Shown: positions 34,500 to 47,103 of the stretch, piece after piece
Position numbering within the stretch: position 1 is the first letter of the stretch
Layout: the number at the start of each line of letters is the position of its first letter
Assembly: GCA_015680905.1 (NCBI GenBank)
Contig: CM027380.1
Coordinates: forward strand, 31,178,001 to 31,242,000
Reading direction: 5' to 3'
Length of the DNA stretch: 64,000 nt
DNA from: Coptis chinensis
Lineage: Eukaryota > Streptophyta > Magnoliopsida > Ranunculales > Ranunculaceae
Notes under the pieces: generated by a model
Seen by the model: only the letters and a program-made list of their open reading frames with translations
What the model was told of the DNA's origin: nothing
The model's database searches: none
Position numbers and translations under genes: made by a program

Positions 34500-37400
34500 T
34501 GTCACACCCCGAATTTCGACAGAATTCGGAAAAACAATATTTGTTCCCGACTCTTCGATCTCCGAGGTGTGACGCACTCTCAACTTCCAAAAACCCATAA
34601 ACAGTTTAAATATGCGGATAATTAAAAACCAATAAAAAATTTAACTTAAACAAAAGTCATCTTCATTACAAAAATTTACAAATGAAAATACAAAAAACAT
34701 TGTCTAGACTGAAAATCTATATCACCTCATGGGAAAACAAAACATATCCTGAGATGCAACGCTAACGCAAACCACAAGCAGCAACCAATCTTCTTCAACA
34801 CTAAACCTGTCAAAACTTATCAACTATGTTCATTTAATGAACACACCCGATAAGCAAAAAGCATTATAAAAATGCTGGTGTGAGTAGCTCTAAAATACAA
34901 CATATAATTATACATATACATACACAATCCTTAAGGTAGTTAGTTCCTCCACCGAGACGCCTTAACTTTTAACGACTAATACAACATCCTTAAGTACAAT
35001 AAATAAGGCAGGTAGTTCCTCCACTGAGGCGGCTTAACTTCCTACTAACCACACAACAAACCATACGCATAATAAAAAGGCATTTAGTTCCTCCACGAGG
35101 GGCCTTAGGTTATAACTAAACTATAACCAGCCAAGCATATTCCATACTTACCTCATTTCAAGCTCAATTACAGAGTGGGTCGTCTCTGCACAAGTAATTA
35201 GTTTGACCCACCCTTCTGCAAAACCATATACAATCGTCTATCTAAAGATATATCATTAAACCACATATTACCATAATTATATTAATTAAGGCTTTTTTTG
35301 CGTGTCCCTAAAATCACGTCGTATCTATGTCTTACCTAGTTTCCCTGGCTACCACAATCACTTCCCAACGCCGAACATGTACATCCACATGCCTCCCCTT
35401 ACATAATGAACCACTTCGTGCATAACTACCCTGAGCGGGATGCCGCACACCAAGTAACCCTCACACGAAAGCCATTATGTAAGTACTGCCACTATTCGGC
35501 ATAAAATATCGCGCGTCTCGTTCTATTTTGTGAATGGAATAATCAAGTCACTATTCGGCTACGATTGCCCAACACATGGGTCAATCAACATCTTATATAT
35601 ACACCCTACACAAAGGCCAATCATATCACATATGCCCACACAGGGCAAATCACATGAGTTGTGGTAGTCAGGTTCTAGGATTTTCGTTACGTAATTTATT
35701 CAGGTGTCATACATTTATGACTCATAAAAAAATTCCACTATATCACGTGCAGGTCAAATACCTTATTGCACTAAGCCACAATATTTAGAAATATCTCAAT
35801 TATATCTCATAACCACTATCATTCTTTCACGTGCCAATATATTATTGCACTACGCCACAATCCCGTGGGAAATATCCACAAATACTCTACTAGCATCTCA
35901 CAGATAAAAATAATAAAGTGTTTACACATTTATTTCTCCAAAACTATTGCATTTAATATATATATCCCAACATATTATATAATGTCACAATATCAACGGC
36001 AAATCTTAATTAGATAATGACCACCAAATTTATACAAGCTTCCACAGCATTTTAGCATTTGATTTGTCCATACAATTTACAACATAAAATGTAGCACAAT
36101 TAAACAGTCCACAGTCCACAATCAAAGCCCAATATATATATGCTTTACACACTACTCACGTCAAATCTTAATTAGATAATGACAAACAACGTTATATAAT
36201 TTTCGACAATATTTTATTACTATATTTGTCCATATTCTTAAATATGAGAAAAAAAGGAAAAAGTCAACATTCCACAGTCAACGGTCAACGGTCAAAGTCA
36301 ACGGTCAATGGTCAACGATCAAAGTCAACGGTCAAAGTCAAACTATCATTGTCAAAGTCAAACTGTCGTTTCTATGTTCAACAGGTTCATGGTCATAGCC
36401 ATGGTTCATGGCTAAGGGCAAAGGTGCATGGCTCATGGGCTCATGACCAAGGTAATGGTTCAGACCCAACTGGCCAAGCCCAAACCTTAGAACCCAAAAG
36501 TCTGAACATTTAAAGACCCAATCAGATATATTTTAAGTTATATGGACCGGCCCCAAAACTAACTTGAAACTGGTCCAAAGAAAAGCAATTAGTTTTAGCC
36601 CAAACAACTTAACCTAAACTGGTCTGAAACAAAAGATTAATCCGGCCCCATAACTAACTAGTGTTTAGGCCCAAAAACTTTAAATTAAACTGGCCCAAAC
36701 TAAACAAATAGAAAATGGCCCAACCCACTAACTAATATCAAAACCGGTCTAGCCCAACAATTTAAACCGGCCCAAGAAAACTAAACTAGAATCCGGCCCA
36801 ACCAAACAACCCAAGCCCAAGAGAAACCGACCCGGGCCCAAGCCCAGCCGGTCATCTTCTTCCTCAGGCTTCTCCTCCACCACCAACACCAAATCAACCA
36901 CCACAAATACCGATCGCCACTCCTCCCAATCTACTAGAAATTGCTCAGGGGAAAAACCCCCACAACATTAACAAAACTGAAACCCCAACTCCTTAAATAA
37001 ATACTCATCCTCAAATCTAGATCTGGACTCCATCGACTTCCATTCACCACCGTCCAACAGCCCCACCCAAATCCAGCAAGCACTCAAACCTCAACAACCA
37101 AACTCCATTTAAAAGACACAATTCAAAGAAGATATTTCCAGTCATAAACTGGGCATTTTTAAACTGGGCGATTCTCTGGCCGCCATTAACGCAGTTATTC
37201 AAAGCTTCCAATAGCCCCTATTCAATCGCCCTCACCCACTCAAACACCCCCCTTCAACCCATCCTAAATCAACCAACACAATCCATCCAAAAACAGTTCG
37301 AATTATTTACTGAGGAAGGACGTCTGGGCGTGCCGCCATTGACACTCCCTCCGAGCTTCAGCAGCACCACCTCACTACACGACCCAATCAAACATCCAAC

Positions 37401-37968
37401 CAACATAACAACCTAATAAATACAATACAAGTTCAAACAGTAGGCAGAGACAATTTCTCTGTTCTCTAGACTGGCGCCCCCATTCCCAACCTCTTCCTTG
37501 TTCCAACAATTAAAATAAAGACTTTCAATGCTTAACTAAAAAAACTATACTAACATCTGACCAGTCCAAAAATTCCACGTGACGACGAGAAAAATAACCC
37601 GACATAGGAAAAGCAGAAAACTAAACGCGAACAAAAACTCTGACAGTAAAGCTTTTGTGAAATAGAGTAAAAATATAACTACTCACCGTAACTAACAGCT
37701 CGACGAATTCCTCCTAGCCTGAACCGTTGGTTCCCACCTTCCAGCAAACGAGTTTCTATCTCTGCCTCCATTTTTACTATTTTATTTTTCTTAGAACCCT
37801 ATTCTCCAGAACAATGTGATTATATACTTGGGTTTGAAACCCAAGCCCAACACAGACTCGAGCCCAGAAACCAGGCCCACATATCCCAAATCCAATCCAG
37901 TGAATATTAAATAATAATTAAATTAATTAATTAATAAATAAATATGTATTTTAAATATGGGCGTTACA
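34500..37968 (-). mobile_element. 3469-bp solo LTR-like element inside the integrase region
   Basis: It begins TGTCACACCCCGAATTTCG and ends GGGCGTTACA, that is TG...CA, flanked by a 5-bp target duplication GAAAA (34495-34499 and 37969-37973). On the minus strand the start TGTAACGCCCATA and end CGGGGTGTGACA are a common plant Ty3/gypsy LTR pattern. It has no reading frame of note, no primer site or polypurine tract inside and no second LTR, so a solo LTR of a long-LTR family fits best; a large non-autonomous element is the alternative. Confidence 0.75.
36262..36366. repeat. GTCAACG/GTCAAAGTCAA short tandem repeats
   Basis: CAACGGTCAACGGTCAAAGT and variants follow one another about ten times inside the solo LTR. 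AACGGTC words again resemble the repeats near 30.8 kb. Downstream, 36480-36840 has many irregular copies of GGCCCAA(A)C. Confidence 0.75.
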
Positions 37969-40402
37969 GAAAACGTTTTCTTTAACAAATTTCACGACAG
38001 TCTTATGGTCATTTGAGCGACATGCGAGTGCCTCAATCCATTTGGACACATAGTCTACAGTAACTAAAATGTATAGAAACCCTTGAGAAATTGGGAAACG
38101 TCCCATAAAATCAATGCCCCAAACATAAAAAATTTCCACAATCAAGATAGGATTTAGGGGCATCATATTTCGTTTGGTAATTCGACCTAGGTGCTGACAA
38201 TGAATGCAAGCTATGCAATGTTCGTGTGCATCGCGAAAAAGGGTAGGCCAGTAAAAACCACATTGTAATACCTTGGCCACAGTTTTCTTTCCACTGAAAT
38301 GACCTCCGCAAGATTGTTCATGGAAAAAGGATAATACGTCGGTGTGCTCCCAGTCGGGAATGCATCGATGAATGAGTTGGTCGGAACAATACTTAAAGAG
38401 GTAGGTCATCCCAAAAATAATATTTTACAGCGGATAAGAACTTTTTATGATCAGGACATGACCAAGAGGAAGGAACTTCCTCAGTAACTAGGTAGTTAAC
38501 GATATCTGCGTACCATGGAGATGAGAAAATAGAGTACAAATATTCGTCTGGGAAGGAATCACAATTGGCTTCAGAATCACTATCAATGTCACCAACCAGC
38601 CTTGATAAATGGTCGGCCACGACATTTTCGGTTCCTTTCTTGTTTTTGATTTCTAGGGTGAATTTTTGCAAGAGAAGGATCCAGCAGAACAATCGTTGTT
38701 TTGCGTCCTTTTTCGCGAGTAAGTACCGAAGTGCGGCATTGTCAGTATATACGATGGTGGATGTTCCAACTAGGTAAAGGCGAAACTTATCCAAGGCATA
38801 GACAACAGCTAGGAACTCTTTCTCAGTTGTTGTATAATTACGTTGAGCGTCATTAAGAGTTTTACTAGTATAGTAAATGACAACGGGTTTGTCATCACAT
38901 CGTTGGCCTAGTACGGCGCCAAAAGCAAAGTCGCTAGTGTCACACATTAGTTCAATGGTTGAGACCAATCAGGGGGTTGAATGATAGGAGCGGTAGTCAG
39001 AGCGGTTTTTAGAGTATCAAAAGCTTGTTTGCAATTGAAATTGAAGTTGAATACTTCATCCTTAAGCAGGAGATTGGTTAAAAGTCGAGCAACTTTAAAA
39101 AATCTTGAATGAATCTCCTGTAAAACCCAACGTGGCCTAAAAAGGCACAGATATCACGAACTGTACGTGGGAAAGGTAGCGAAGCAATTTTAACAATTTT
39201 AGCTTTATCAACCTCTATCCCGTCTTTCGAAACAATATGACCTAGAACAAGTCCTTTGGTAACCATGAAATGACACTTCTCCCAATTGAGTACCAGATTT
39301 TTCTTTTCGCAACGCGTTAATACTTTAGAAAGGTTGGATAGGCAGTCCTCAAAGGAATTTCTGTAGATGGAAAAATCGTTCATGAAGACTTCCATATAAC
39401 GTTCCACCATATCACTGAAAATGTGAAGCATGCAGCGTTGGAAGGTGCCTAGGGCATTACAATGACCAAAAGGCATTCGTCTGTATGCAAAGGTTCTGAA
39501 GGGACACGTGAAAGTTGTCTTTTCTTGATCGGCGGGATCGATGACAATTTGGAAGTATCCGGAATAGCCATCAAGAAAACAGTAGTAAGCATGACCGGCT
39601 AAACGTTCTAGCATCTGGTCAATGAATGGGAGAGGGAAGTGATCTTTACGTGTTATGGCATTAAGTTTGCGATAGTCAATGCAAATTCTCCATTTTAATG
39701 GAATGCGAGTGGAGATGCACTCACCATTTTCATTTTGTACAACTTGAATGCCAGACTTTTTGGGAACAACGTGGACAGGACTAACCCAATCACTATCAGA
39801 GATAGGGTATATGATACCCGCATCAAGTAAACGTAAAACTTCCTCTCTCACCACTTCCTTCATGGTGGGATTAAGGTAGCATTGTGGTTCTCGCGATATC
39901 TTTGTGCCGTCATCAAGATGTATGCGATGCGTGCATATACTAGGGTCTATTCCCTTGATATCATCTAAGGACCATCCGATAGTGAAGCGGTGTTCACGAA
40001 TGACATGAATCAAACGTGCCTCTTCGTCGGTAGTTAAGTGAGCAAAAATTATTATAGGGTGACTACCATCGAGATCGAGATGCACGTACTTCAAATCAGA
40101 GGGTAGAGGTTTTAAATCCGGAGTTGGAGGATTGGGGATCAAGGATTCGTGAGGATCATCTCTTCAATGGAAAAGAGCGATTCGGTTTTTCTGAATCAGG
40201 TTTGCAACGCAGCAGTAGGATCAAATAGTGGTACCGACTCTAATAATGTGTGGACATCCTTTATGTACGAGTCATCATCAAACTCAGGATTATCAAAAGA
40301 TAGAAATTGGTGTATCTCGTCTGGGGGAAAAGAGTTTGTGAAATAATCATGTTCCAGTCTATCAACCAAACTAATCTCACCCTCTATTATAGGATTGGGA
40401 AA

Positions 40403-42649
40403 TTATTTCATTAATTTGAATACGTTGAGTTCGACAGAAAGGTTCCCGAAAGACAATGTCATTGAACCGTCCCGACAATTGATGAAAGCGTTAGCAGTTG
40501 CAAGAAAAGAACGTCCCAAGATGATTGGAATGGAGTCACAGGCCACTTCAGTATCTAAAATGACAAAATCAACTAGGTAGTAAAAATCTTGGACCTTGAC
40601 TATGACGTTCTCTACTATGCCCTTTGGGTACTTGATGGAGCGATCCGCGAGTTGCAGAGTCATATTGGTAGGTTTTAATTCATGAAGACCTAACTGCTTA
40701 AATTAGTAGTAGGGAAGTAGGTTAACACTGGCACCTAGGTCTAAAAGTGCGGTAGCGGTATACTTGTCGCCCAACGTGCATGGTACAGTTGGTCGACTTG
40801 GGTCCTTGTACTTTACCACACCATTGGTAGTGGTAATCGAGGGAAACTGCTCAGTGAGGAACACTTGTTGAGGAACATTCATACGTCGTTTGGTGGTACA
40901 CATGTCCTTCAAAAACTTGGAATGCTTAGGTAAATGCTTAAGCGCATCTAGGAAAGGTAGTTTATGGTCAAATTTTTGAAGGTTTCACGGATCTCATCGA
41001 AATGTTTGTCACATTTGTTCTTTACCAAACGTGCAGGGAACGGAGCTTTTGGGTAGAATCGCGCATAAGGATCAGTGGCATCTTTCCCTAGGGACGTGGG
41101 TGTAAAATTGGAAGGCACAACTTCGTCCGTTATAGGTTGCGAGGTATGAGTTGGAAGGACGTCAGCCGTGGTTTCCGTCGATTCCTCGTCTAGCATACGT
41201 ATTTTATTGTCGATGGTTCGGCCAGAACGAAGAGTGGTAATGGCATTTACCTCACCCTGGCTTGGATTACTAGATCCTGGTGCATTGTTGATTTCAAAGG
41301 CAGTGCTTGTAGGCTTAGGGTTTGGAACTGCTTGGCCAGGGAACACGCCCTTTTGAATTTTATCCTGAGCTAACAGCTGAAGAGACTCTTGGATAGAAGC
41401 TAGGATTTGATTATGTTGATTCATGTATGTCAGAAAAGTTTTAAAATTTGTTTTATCGGTACGTGGATTGTACCAATGACAAACAGGAACTAGTTCATGG
41501 TTTTATTCTGGGTTGATTTTGGTAGCCATATCCTTGATTAGAGGGAACAAGGTTGCGGTTGTTTTGGTACCCTATATTTGCATTGTTAGGAAAATTACTT
41601 TGCCCTTGCTGGAATTGCGGAGGATTTCCTTGACGATAGGAATTGTAGTTCGCGGGTGGTCGTAGAGGAACGTTGTTGACACCCGGAGGAGCTTGTTATT
41701 GGGCAGGGGGTGTCCAAGCTAAATTCGGATGTTGTCGCCAAGGTGCATTAGGGATGTTGAAAGCACAAGCCTCTTCAGAAGATTGGGGAGGACACTCGTA
41801 TACCAAAAGACAATAAGAATCAGCGTGCTCAGGACTTAAGCAAAGAGGACATGGGGAAGCATTGGCAGCCATGACCTGTTTGGGTATTTGATCATTTACT
41901 TGTACCGAAAGAGCATCGACCTTTTTGTTTAGGGACTCGATTAGAGTTTTTAATTTTGGATCGGGTTTGACCTCGAACATAGACGTAACTTTGGTAGGAG
42001 TGTCTTTAGAAGATCTGGAAGAATCGGTGTTTCCCCAATGGGTGCTTCGTGGAAGCTGTTTCTCAAGAAAAGTGTATGCTTCAAGAATTACCTTATCCAT
42101 GAAACAACCGCCGCTCATGATATCTAATGTTTCCTTTTGATGGTCGAGAGACCATTAAAGAATGAACGGACTAATACAGCCGTGTCGAAGTTGATGATGG
42201 GGACATTCGAGAAGTAGATCAAGAATCGCTTTCGATGCTTCGAAAAGGATTCACAGGGGTCTTGGCGAAAGAATTGAATCTTTTGAAACATTTATGTAGT
42301 TTTCTTACGAGTATAGAACTTTATCATGAATGCTTGTACGACTTTGGCCCATGTGTCAATGGATTCTTCACTGCGGAGCCAAACAAGCTTTATCGGCTAA
42401 GGTGAAGTGAACAACCTAAGCAAGACTTTTTCGTTGGTAAATCCGGATGGCGGAAAGTGGTGACTACTTGTTGCATCCGGAAGGTGATTATCGGTTTTCA
42501 TGGTCTAGACCATGGTAAACAGGTAACAAAAACCGAAAATGTTTGGCGGAATTCAAAAATCACCTACAATAGCATCGAGTTTAATGCAAGAAGCGTGTCC
42601 TTCTTGTAAGGCAAAGATAGAATCGAAGGGGTTTTCGATTTAGGATTTT
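40403..42649 (-). mobile_element. gag and protease part of the large Athila element
   Basis: Protease at 40703-40912 with CTLGDKYTATALLDLGASVN, and the following strand at 40403-40663 (LADRSIKYPKGIVENV, IILGRSFLATANAFINC). Gag C-terminal and linker frames at 40948-41424 and 41696-42118, with Cys-bearing ASPCPLCLSPEHADSYC. The gag N-terminal part lies at about 42130-42649 and continues beyond the solo LTR at 44013. Broken; a fossil. Confidence 0.85.
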
Positions 42650-44012
42650 TGATAAAGAGCCCAAAACTGTAGTTTTAACCCCTTAATAATCATCTTTATT
42701 AGACCAATTATGTGAATAATAAGTAAGAGTTAACATTCGACACGCGTTTTTATGCATTTCGGGCTTCAAAGTCCATTATGTTAAATGTACCACTTTAGCG
42801 AGACACAGAGGAGCAAAAGTCGCAGAACTTCCGAAAAGCCGTATCTTTGGACTCGGACCTCGAATTTACCTTATGTCAAAACGACCGGCTCGGAAAGAGC
42901 TTTGTAATGGTCCAAGCCTTGACCCAATCAGAGGAGCAGAAGTGGACGAAAAGTCTGTGGAAGTCAACTGCAGCTGAAGAGGCCTTTTGGATCGAAAGAA
43001 TTGGGTTTTGGGCCCCGATTCTCGCCCCAAACCCTGGCTCAAGCCCATGCACGAATTTTGGATCTGAATGTATAAGAACAAAAGCTTAAGTCTTTGTTAA
43101 TGGTAGATTAATTAGTAGAGAATTAGGGTTCATAGCTTAGAATAGAAAGTAGCCATTAAAATAGCTTCTAGATCTAGATTTAATTGTTTTCTTTAATTAG
43201 TTTCAAATCCCTTTATTAGATTAAACCTTTGAATCTTGTTCTTCATTTGATTAGATCAATAAAGTAGTATTCTTTATCCATTTCGATTTTTGTCAATTCC
43301 AATTCTAGATCTAATTTCAATTCATGTCCTTAGTTCAATTTAGTCATTAAATTAGATTTCATTATTGTTTAATTAAATAAATTTCAATGCTTTATATTAT
43401 GTTTAGTTTTAATATAAATGGAAATGATTATGAAATGATTCAAGGCTAAACCTCCATTAGAGGGGTTGTGAAGCCTTGATGAAAGCTTGAGTCCCATTTA
43501 TCGTAGAGTCGTCGTATTTTCTATTCCACTCTAGAAATGATTAGTTCACCATGAGAATGGGTTTAATTGTTCACATGCTAGTTATAATTGGTAGAAATGC
43601 CATGTATAATTAGGGATTAGGAATAACCAATTGTTCTGCGAAGCGGTTCATTCGATTACTTACGATTAGTCGTTAGTGGATTAAGTTGAGTTATGGTGGA
43701 ATCAATCCCCCTCTAACTCCTTATCATAGAATCAACGTAGCATTCCCTTAGTATTCTGATAACCGACTAGTTGCATCTTGTGGGTAGTTGCATCGTAGTA
43801 TAATTCCCTTCGTAAAACTCTCATAGACTTAAAAACCGACTAGTTAGATTAGAAAACATCCATGCTAGAGCACTAGGAGTTACTCCACTATATCTCATAG
43901 GATTGAGAGTAGAAAGATTTGATAAACTAAGAGCAACAAATAAGTTTAGTTTACTTACGTTTTGAATTCATCGCTTATTTAAGAGGGTAGACTAATCATT
44001 TTACGTTTATCA
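42650..44012 (+). mobile_element. 1363-bp solo LTR inside gag
   Basis: It starts TGATAAAGAGCCCAAAACTG and ends TACGTTTATCA, flanked by a perfect 5-bp target duplication ATTTT (42645-42649 and 44013-44017). The start resembles the Athila LTRs of this window (TGATAAGCACCCAAAACTG), so it is a related family inserted in the opposite direction. Most of the element was lost by LTR-LTR recombination. Confidence 0.85.
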
Positions 44013-44017
44013 ATTTT

Positions 44018-45389
44018 CCGGCCATAATTAAGGGGAGATGATGGCAAATGAGATGTTTGACGAGGTTGATTTACTGGAGGAGGAACTATGTCTAGGAGAT
44101 AGCATAAGCAGTTGTTTATTGTATTTTCGGCGACGATATGTAAGTTCTAATTCCTTATGTTTACCAGACCGTAGTCTCATACAAATATAAATTTTAATTT
44201 AAGGCTCATAAGGAACGAATTATGACTGAAGGTTTTAGAATTAAGGAAAAAGGGAAGTGAAGCACGTCTCCATGAGCTGTTGCTAACTTGAGCAGGTAAG
44301 CTAGGATAACGTGTGAATATTCCAGCAGCCAGGTCACCTAAGAGAATTGAGGGAGGTTGTTCGTGCTAGCACGTTCCTTAACTAGGCAACCTCAATTTTT
44401 TTCAAGTTTCCTAGGCACTAATGGAATAGGATGATGATTTATGATGGTGTCTTATACGGGGTGTTATTAAGATGATTTAGATGAAATTTTTAATTACTAT
44501 GATTTTTTTATTTATTTATTTATTTATTTATTTTTTAGTTTACGTAATTAATGTATTATGGAGACGTGATTACGAAATATGCAATTAAAAACGATAGATG
44601 CCAAAATAGAAACTAATTAACATATACTAGTTTACGCAGAAAGTCTACACATGCAAATATATATTACTTATGCGTGCAACTATATGTAAGTTATATGTGA
44701 GCTAGGGGAATGTCGAGAACGAACTCATACAAATAAATACCGCGTACGTGAATTGATGTAACATACACATACAAAAATATTCTAAGCAGGTGGTTTGAAA
44801 CTACACATACATCCAAATATATTTGAATCATATTGATCATGTTAACGTGAATATGTAATGACGAACCACATTTATATGCAAAGAGTTCTTATGCCACACA
44901 CAAACATGCAAGGTAAAACAGGTTATAGTAACAACCAAATAATATCCTCGACAAAGTTTGAGGAGTTTAAGGATTTGAAACCTGGTGTCCCTCGATTCCT
45001 CGTACACGATCGAACTAACTCTCGAGCTCGTGAACTTACTGGATAAACTGGACAAGAGAGTCCAAAAGAGTACTGAAAAGGAAAGTGGCTGTACATGAAA
45101 ATCGGAGTGTTGATACTCCAGGTTAGTCTCATGCGCTACTAATTTAGTCTCGTCCGAGACTCTTTTATTAGTTCAGTACTTCAAGTTCCTACGGAATACT
45201 TAAACTGTGCTAATAAAAATAAACAAGATCTGGTTCACAGATATCTGTTAACAGAAAAAGTTGGGGCAAACAGATACGTAATATGTTAGTATTGCAAAAG
45301 AAATGGAAATTAAAAAAATGAAGAGGTAGGGGAGGGGGTTTTATGTGATGTGTTCCAGTTATTACGTTAAGTCCAGAGTCTTTCGGCAT
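44018..45389 (-). other. gag start and leader of the large Athila element
   Basis: 44018-44230 aligns with 3790-4000 of the first copy (gag start region). The rest is a non-coding AT-rich leader with a TTTA microsatellite at about 44507-44534 and many ACATACAAAT-like words. No gene supported. Confidence 0.5.
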
Positions 45390-45403
45390 GCAGCGGCGCC
45401 ATT
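45390..45403 (-). other. Primer binding site (tRNA-Asp type)
   Basis: Directly inside the 5' LTR the minus strand reads AATGGCGCCGCTGC, matching the TGGCGCCGTTGC primer site of Athila elements. It shows that 45404-47103 is the 5' LTR. Confidence 0.75.
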
Positions 45404-47103
45404 TGATAAAACGCTGATTTCATTGTATGTTTATTGGTTTTCTTGATTAATTAAGTCCGAGGTCTACAGTCAGAAGTCCGAAGTCCAAAGACCAAAGTCC
45501 CAAGTCCAAAGTCCGTATAGTCGTACGTTTTAGTCAAGTTACCTTACTCACGTGGGTTTGGTAGGATAGGTCAAGTAAGGGATCGTCCAAATCTTAGGGC
45601 TCAGAAAAGGTTCACAACTGGAATTACAACTTTTGGTGAGTAGGATTTTAGGTTTTTTAGTTGGTTTTAATTAAATTAACGGTAATGCAAATAATGTAAA
45701 TTACTACAGTGATTTTAATGTAGATAACCAAAGATAGAGAACAAGGAGAGAGTTAATCATACTCATGCAAGAATCATTTTTCAACAGTTTATATTACCAC
45801 GTCACTACATCTCTAATTCGTCTCGTGTTCGTAGACGACGTCGAGTATTGATCCCTAGCTCATGCCCACATCTCTGAGCCGCATCACACTAGCATAAGGA
45901 GTTGAACTAATATTTCATCTCCGAATATCATTTCAGCTCCCCGGCTCGATTCCACATCACCGGACAAATTGGAGAGTCGTCGACACCATAGAGTCACTTC
46001 GAGACATTTTGGGTCACGACGAGGCTGATTTCGAGCATCGGCCTCCAAATTTTATGCGGTCTCGATCATTTTGGGACCGGATGTCTAATCTATGCCTAAT
46101 TCCTAAGTAGTGATTCTAGAATATTAAAGAGTCAATCCGATTCTCACACGAAGCGGCATAACCCTCCCCACGAGGGGATTAGCTCATTGTCATTAAAGGA
46201 ATAATAAAACTTGTTGTATACATTAAGTAAATAAATGCGGACGCGAATTACACTAGAAAAAGAAATGATCATTATTAAGGGTAAATTGACTTCAAGATTT
46301 AAGCCTTTGGAATGAAAATGACAGAGTTTAAGTGCTGGAATGAAACTACAGACGTTAAAGTAAAACTAATGTATAGCTAAAGCATGAAAATGCTGAAGGA
46401 AGAATATCAAAGGCGACCCCCTCATATATATAGGCTGATGTCTTGTGAAGGATTTAGTTGGCTTTTGTTTGTTAGCTAATTGAAACGTTCAAAACTTTGA
46501 GAATCAAAGTTTTGTTTTTATCTGTTTTAAATTTTGTCTTTTACCTTATTAAGGTTTCGTCCTTTAGCCAATTTCAATTTAAACCACCTAGTTTGAATTG
46601 GTTCGTGTCTTCTATATTGCGAGGTGGCACCAAATTAAAACCATCACTTGCCACCTGCCTATGCTGACTCGTCATGCCTTTTGGGCCCGGTCCACTTAGT
46701 ATGTCCAGTGGCGACACCGATTTTGGCATTTTTACAACTTTCGTCTTTGCGTAGAGTTTGTCGCCCTAGTCGTTCTGGCAGTTCACTAGCCAACGCCGCG
46801 GCACCCGATTTATCGATTTGAGCTTCGGAAGTTTGTTTGCTTCTTTATATGTGGACCCGTTCTGCACTGGTTTTGTTCTTTTGGAAACTTCGGCTCTAGT
46901 CAGGCTCTGTTGGGCTTCACTGGGGTTGAGTGGGAAACTTCAAATATTCCAGTACTTCAATGCATGTTTTATCGTTATATTCCTTTTAAATGCGGAAACC
47001 TGCAAAAGTACGAAAATATAATTATTACATGATTATTAAACACATAATCGACCAAAATGCTATGTCTCTCGGGGTTTAATATTACAGTTTTGGGTGCTTA
47101 TCA
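45404..47103 (-). repeat. 5' LTR of the large Athila element
   Basis: 1700 bp, TGATAAGCACCC to TTTTATCA on the minus strand. It aligns with 20317-22021. Outside it at 47104-47108 is GTGCT, the other half of the target duplication. Confidence 0.9.

Larger units (their letters stand above)
33938..40142 (-). mobile_element. RT, RNase H and integrase part of the large Athila element
   Basis: RT at 39078-40142 (LLDAGIIYPISDSDWVSPVH, LNAITRKDHFPLPFIDQML, FLDGYSGYFQI, AYRRMPFG, LVLNWEKCHFMV, FLGHVGFYRRFI). RNase H at 38393-38968 ([32 protein letters not shown]). Integrase zinc-binding and core parts at 37969-38409 (HEQSCGGHFSGKKT, CIACIHCQ, WGIDFMGRFPIS) and at 33938-34499 ([49 protein letters not shown]). 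The wording of RT is that of the Athila clade. The integrase region is split by the 3.5-kb insertion at 34500. Broken; a fossil. Confidence 0.9.
20317..47103 (-). mobile_element. Large nested Athila-type Ty3/gypsy element, both LTRs and target duplication present
   Basis: Two similar LTRs (20317-22021 and 45404-47103) lie in the same direction. The 5 bases left of the first (20312-20316) and right of the second (47104-47108) are both GTGCT, so they bound one insertion of 26.8 kb. Minus-strand order: 5' LTR, primer site, leader, gag, protease, RT, RNase H, integrase, accessory ORFs, polypurine tract, 3' LTR. At least four later insertions enlarged it (solo LTRs at 34500 and 42650, a LINE tail at 32705, a large LINE at 23069). 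The coding part is broken, in the order of ten or more interruptions besides the insertions. By eye the LTRs differ at a few percent of sites, so the element is neither very recent nor ancient. Confidence 0.85.

Noticed and set aside
20317-47103. Reading the two LTR copies as two independent solo LTRs
   Set aside because: Neither has its own target duplication, whereas the outer flanks of the pair match (GTGCT), and the primer site and polypurine tract lie on the right sides.
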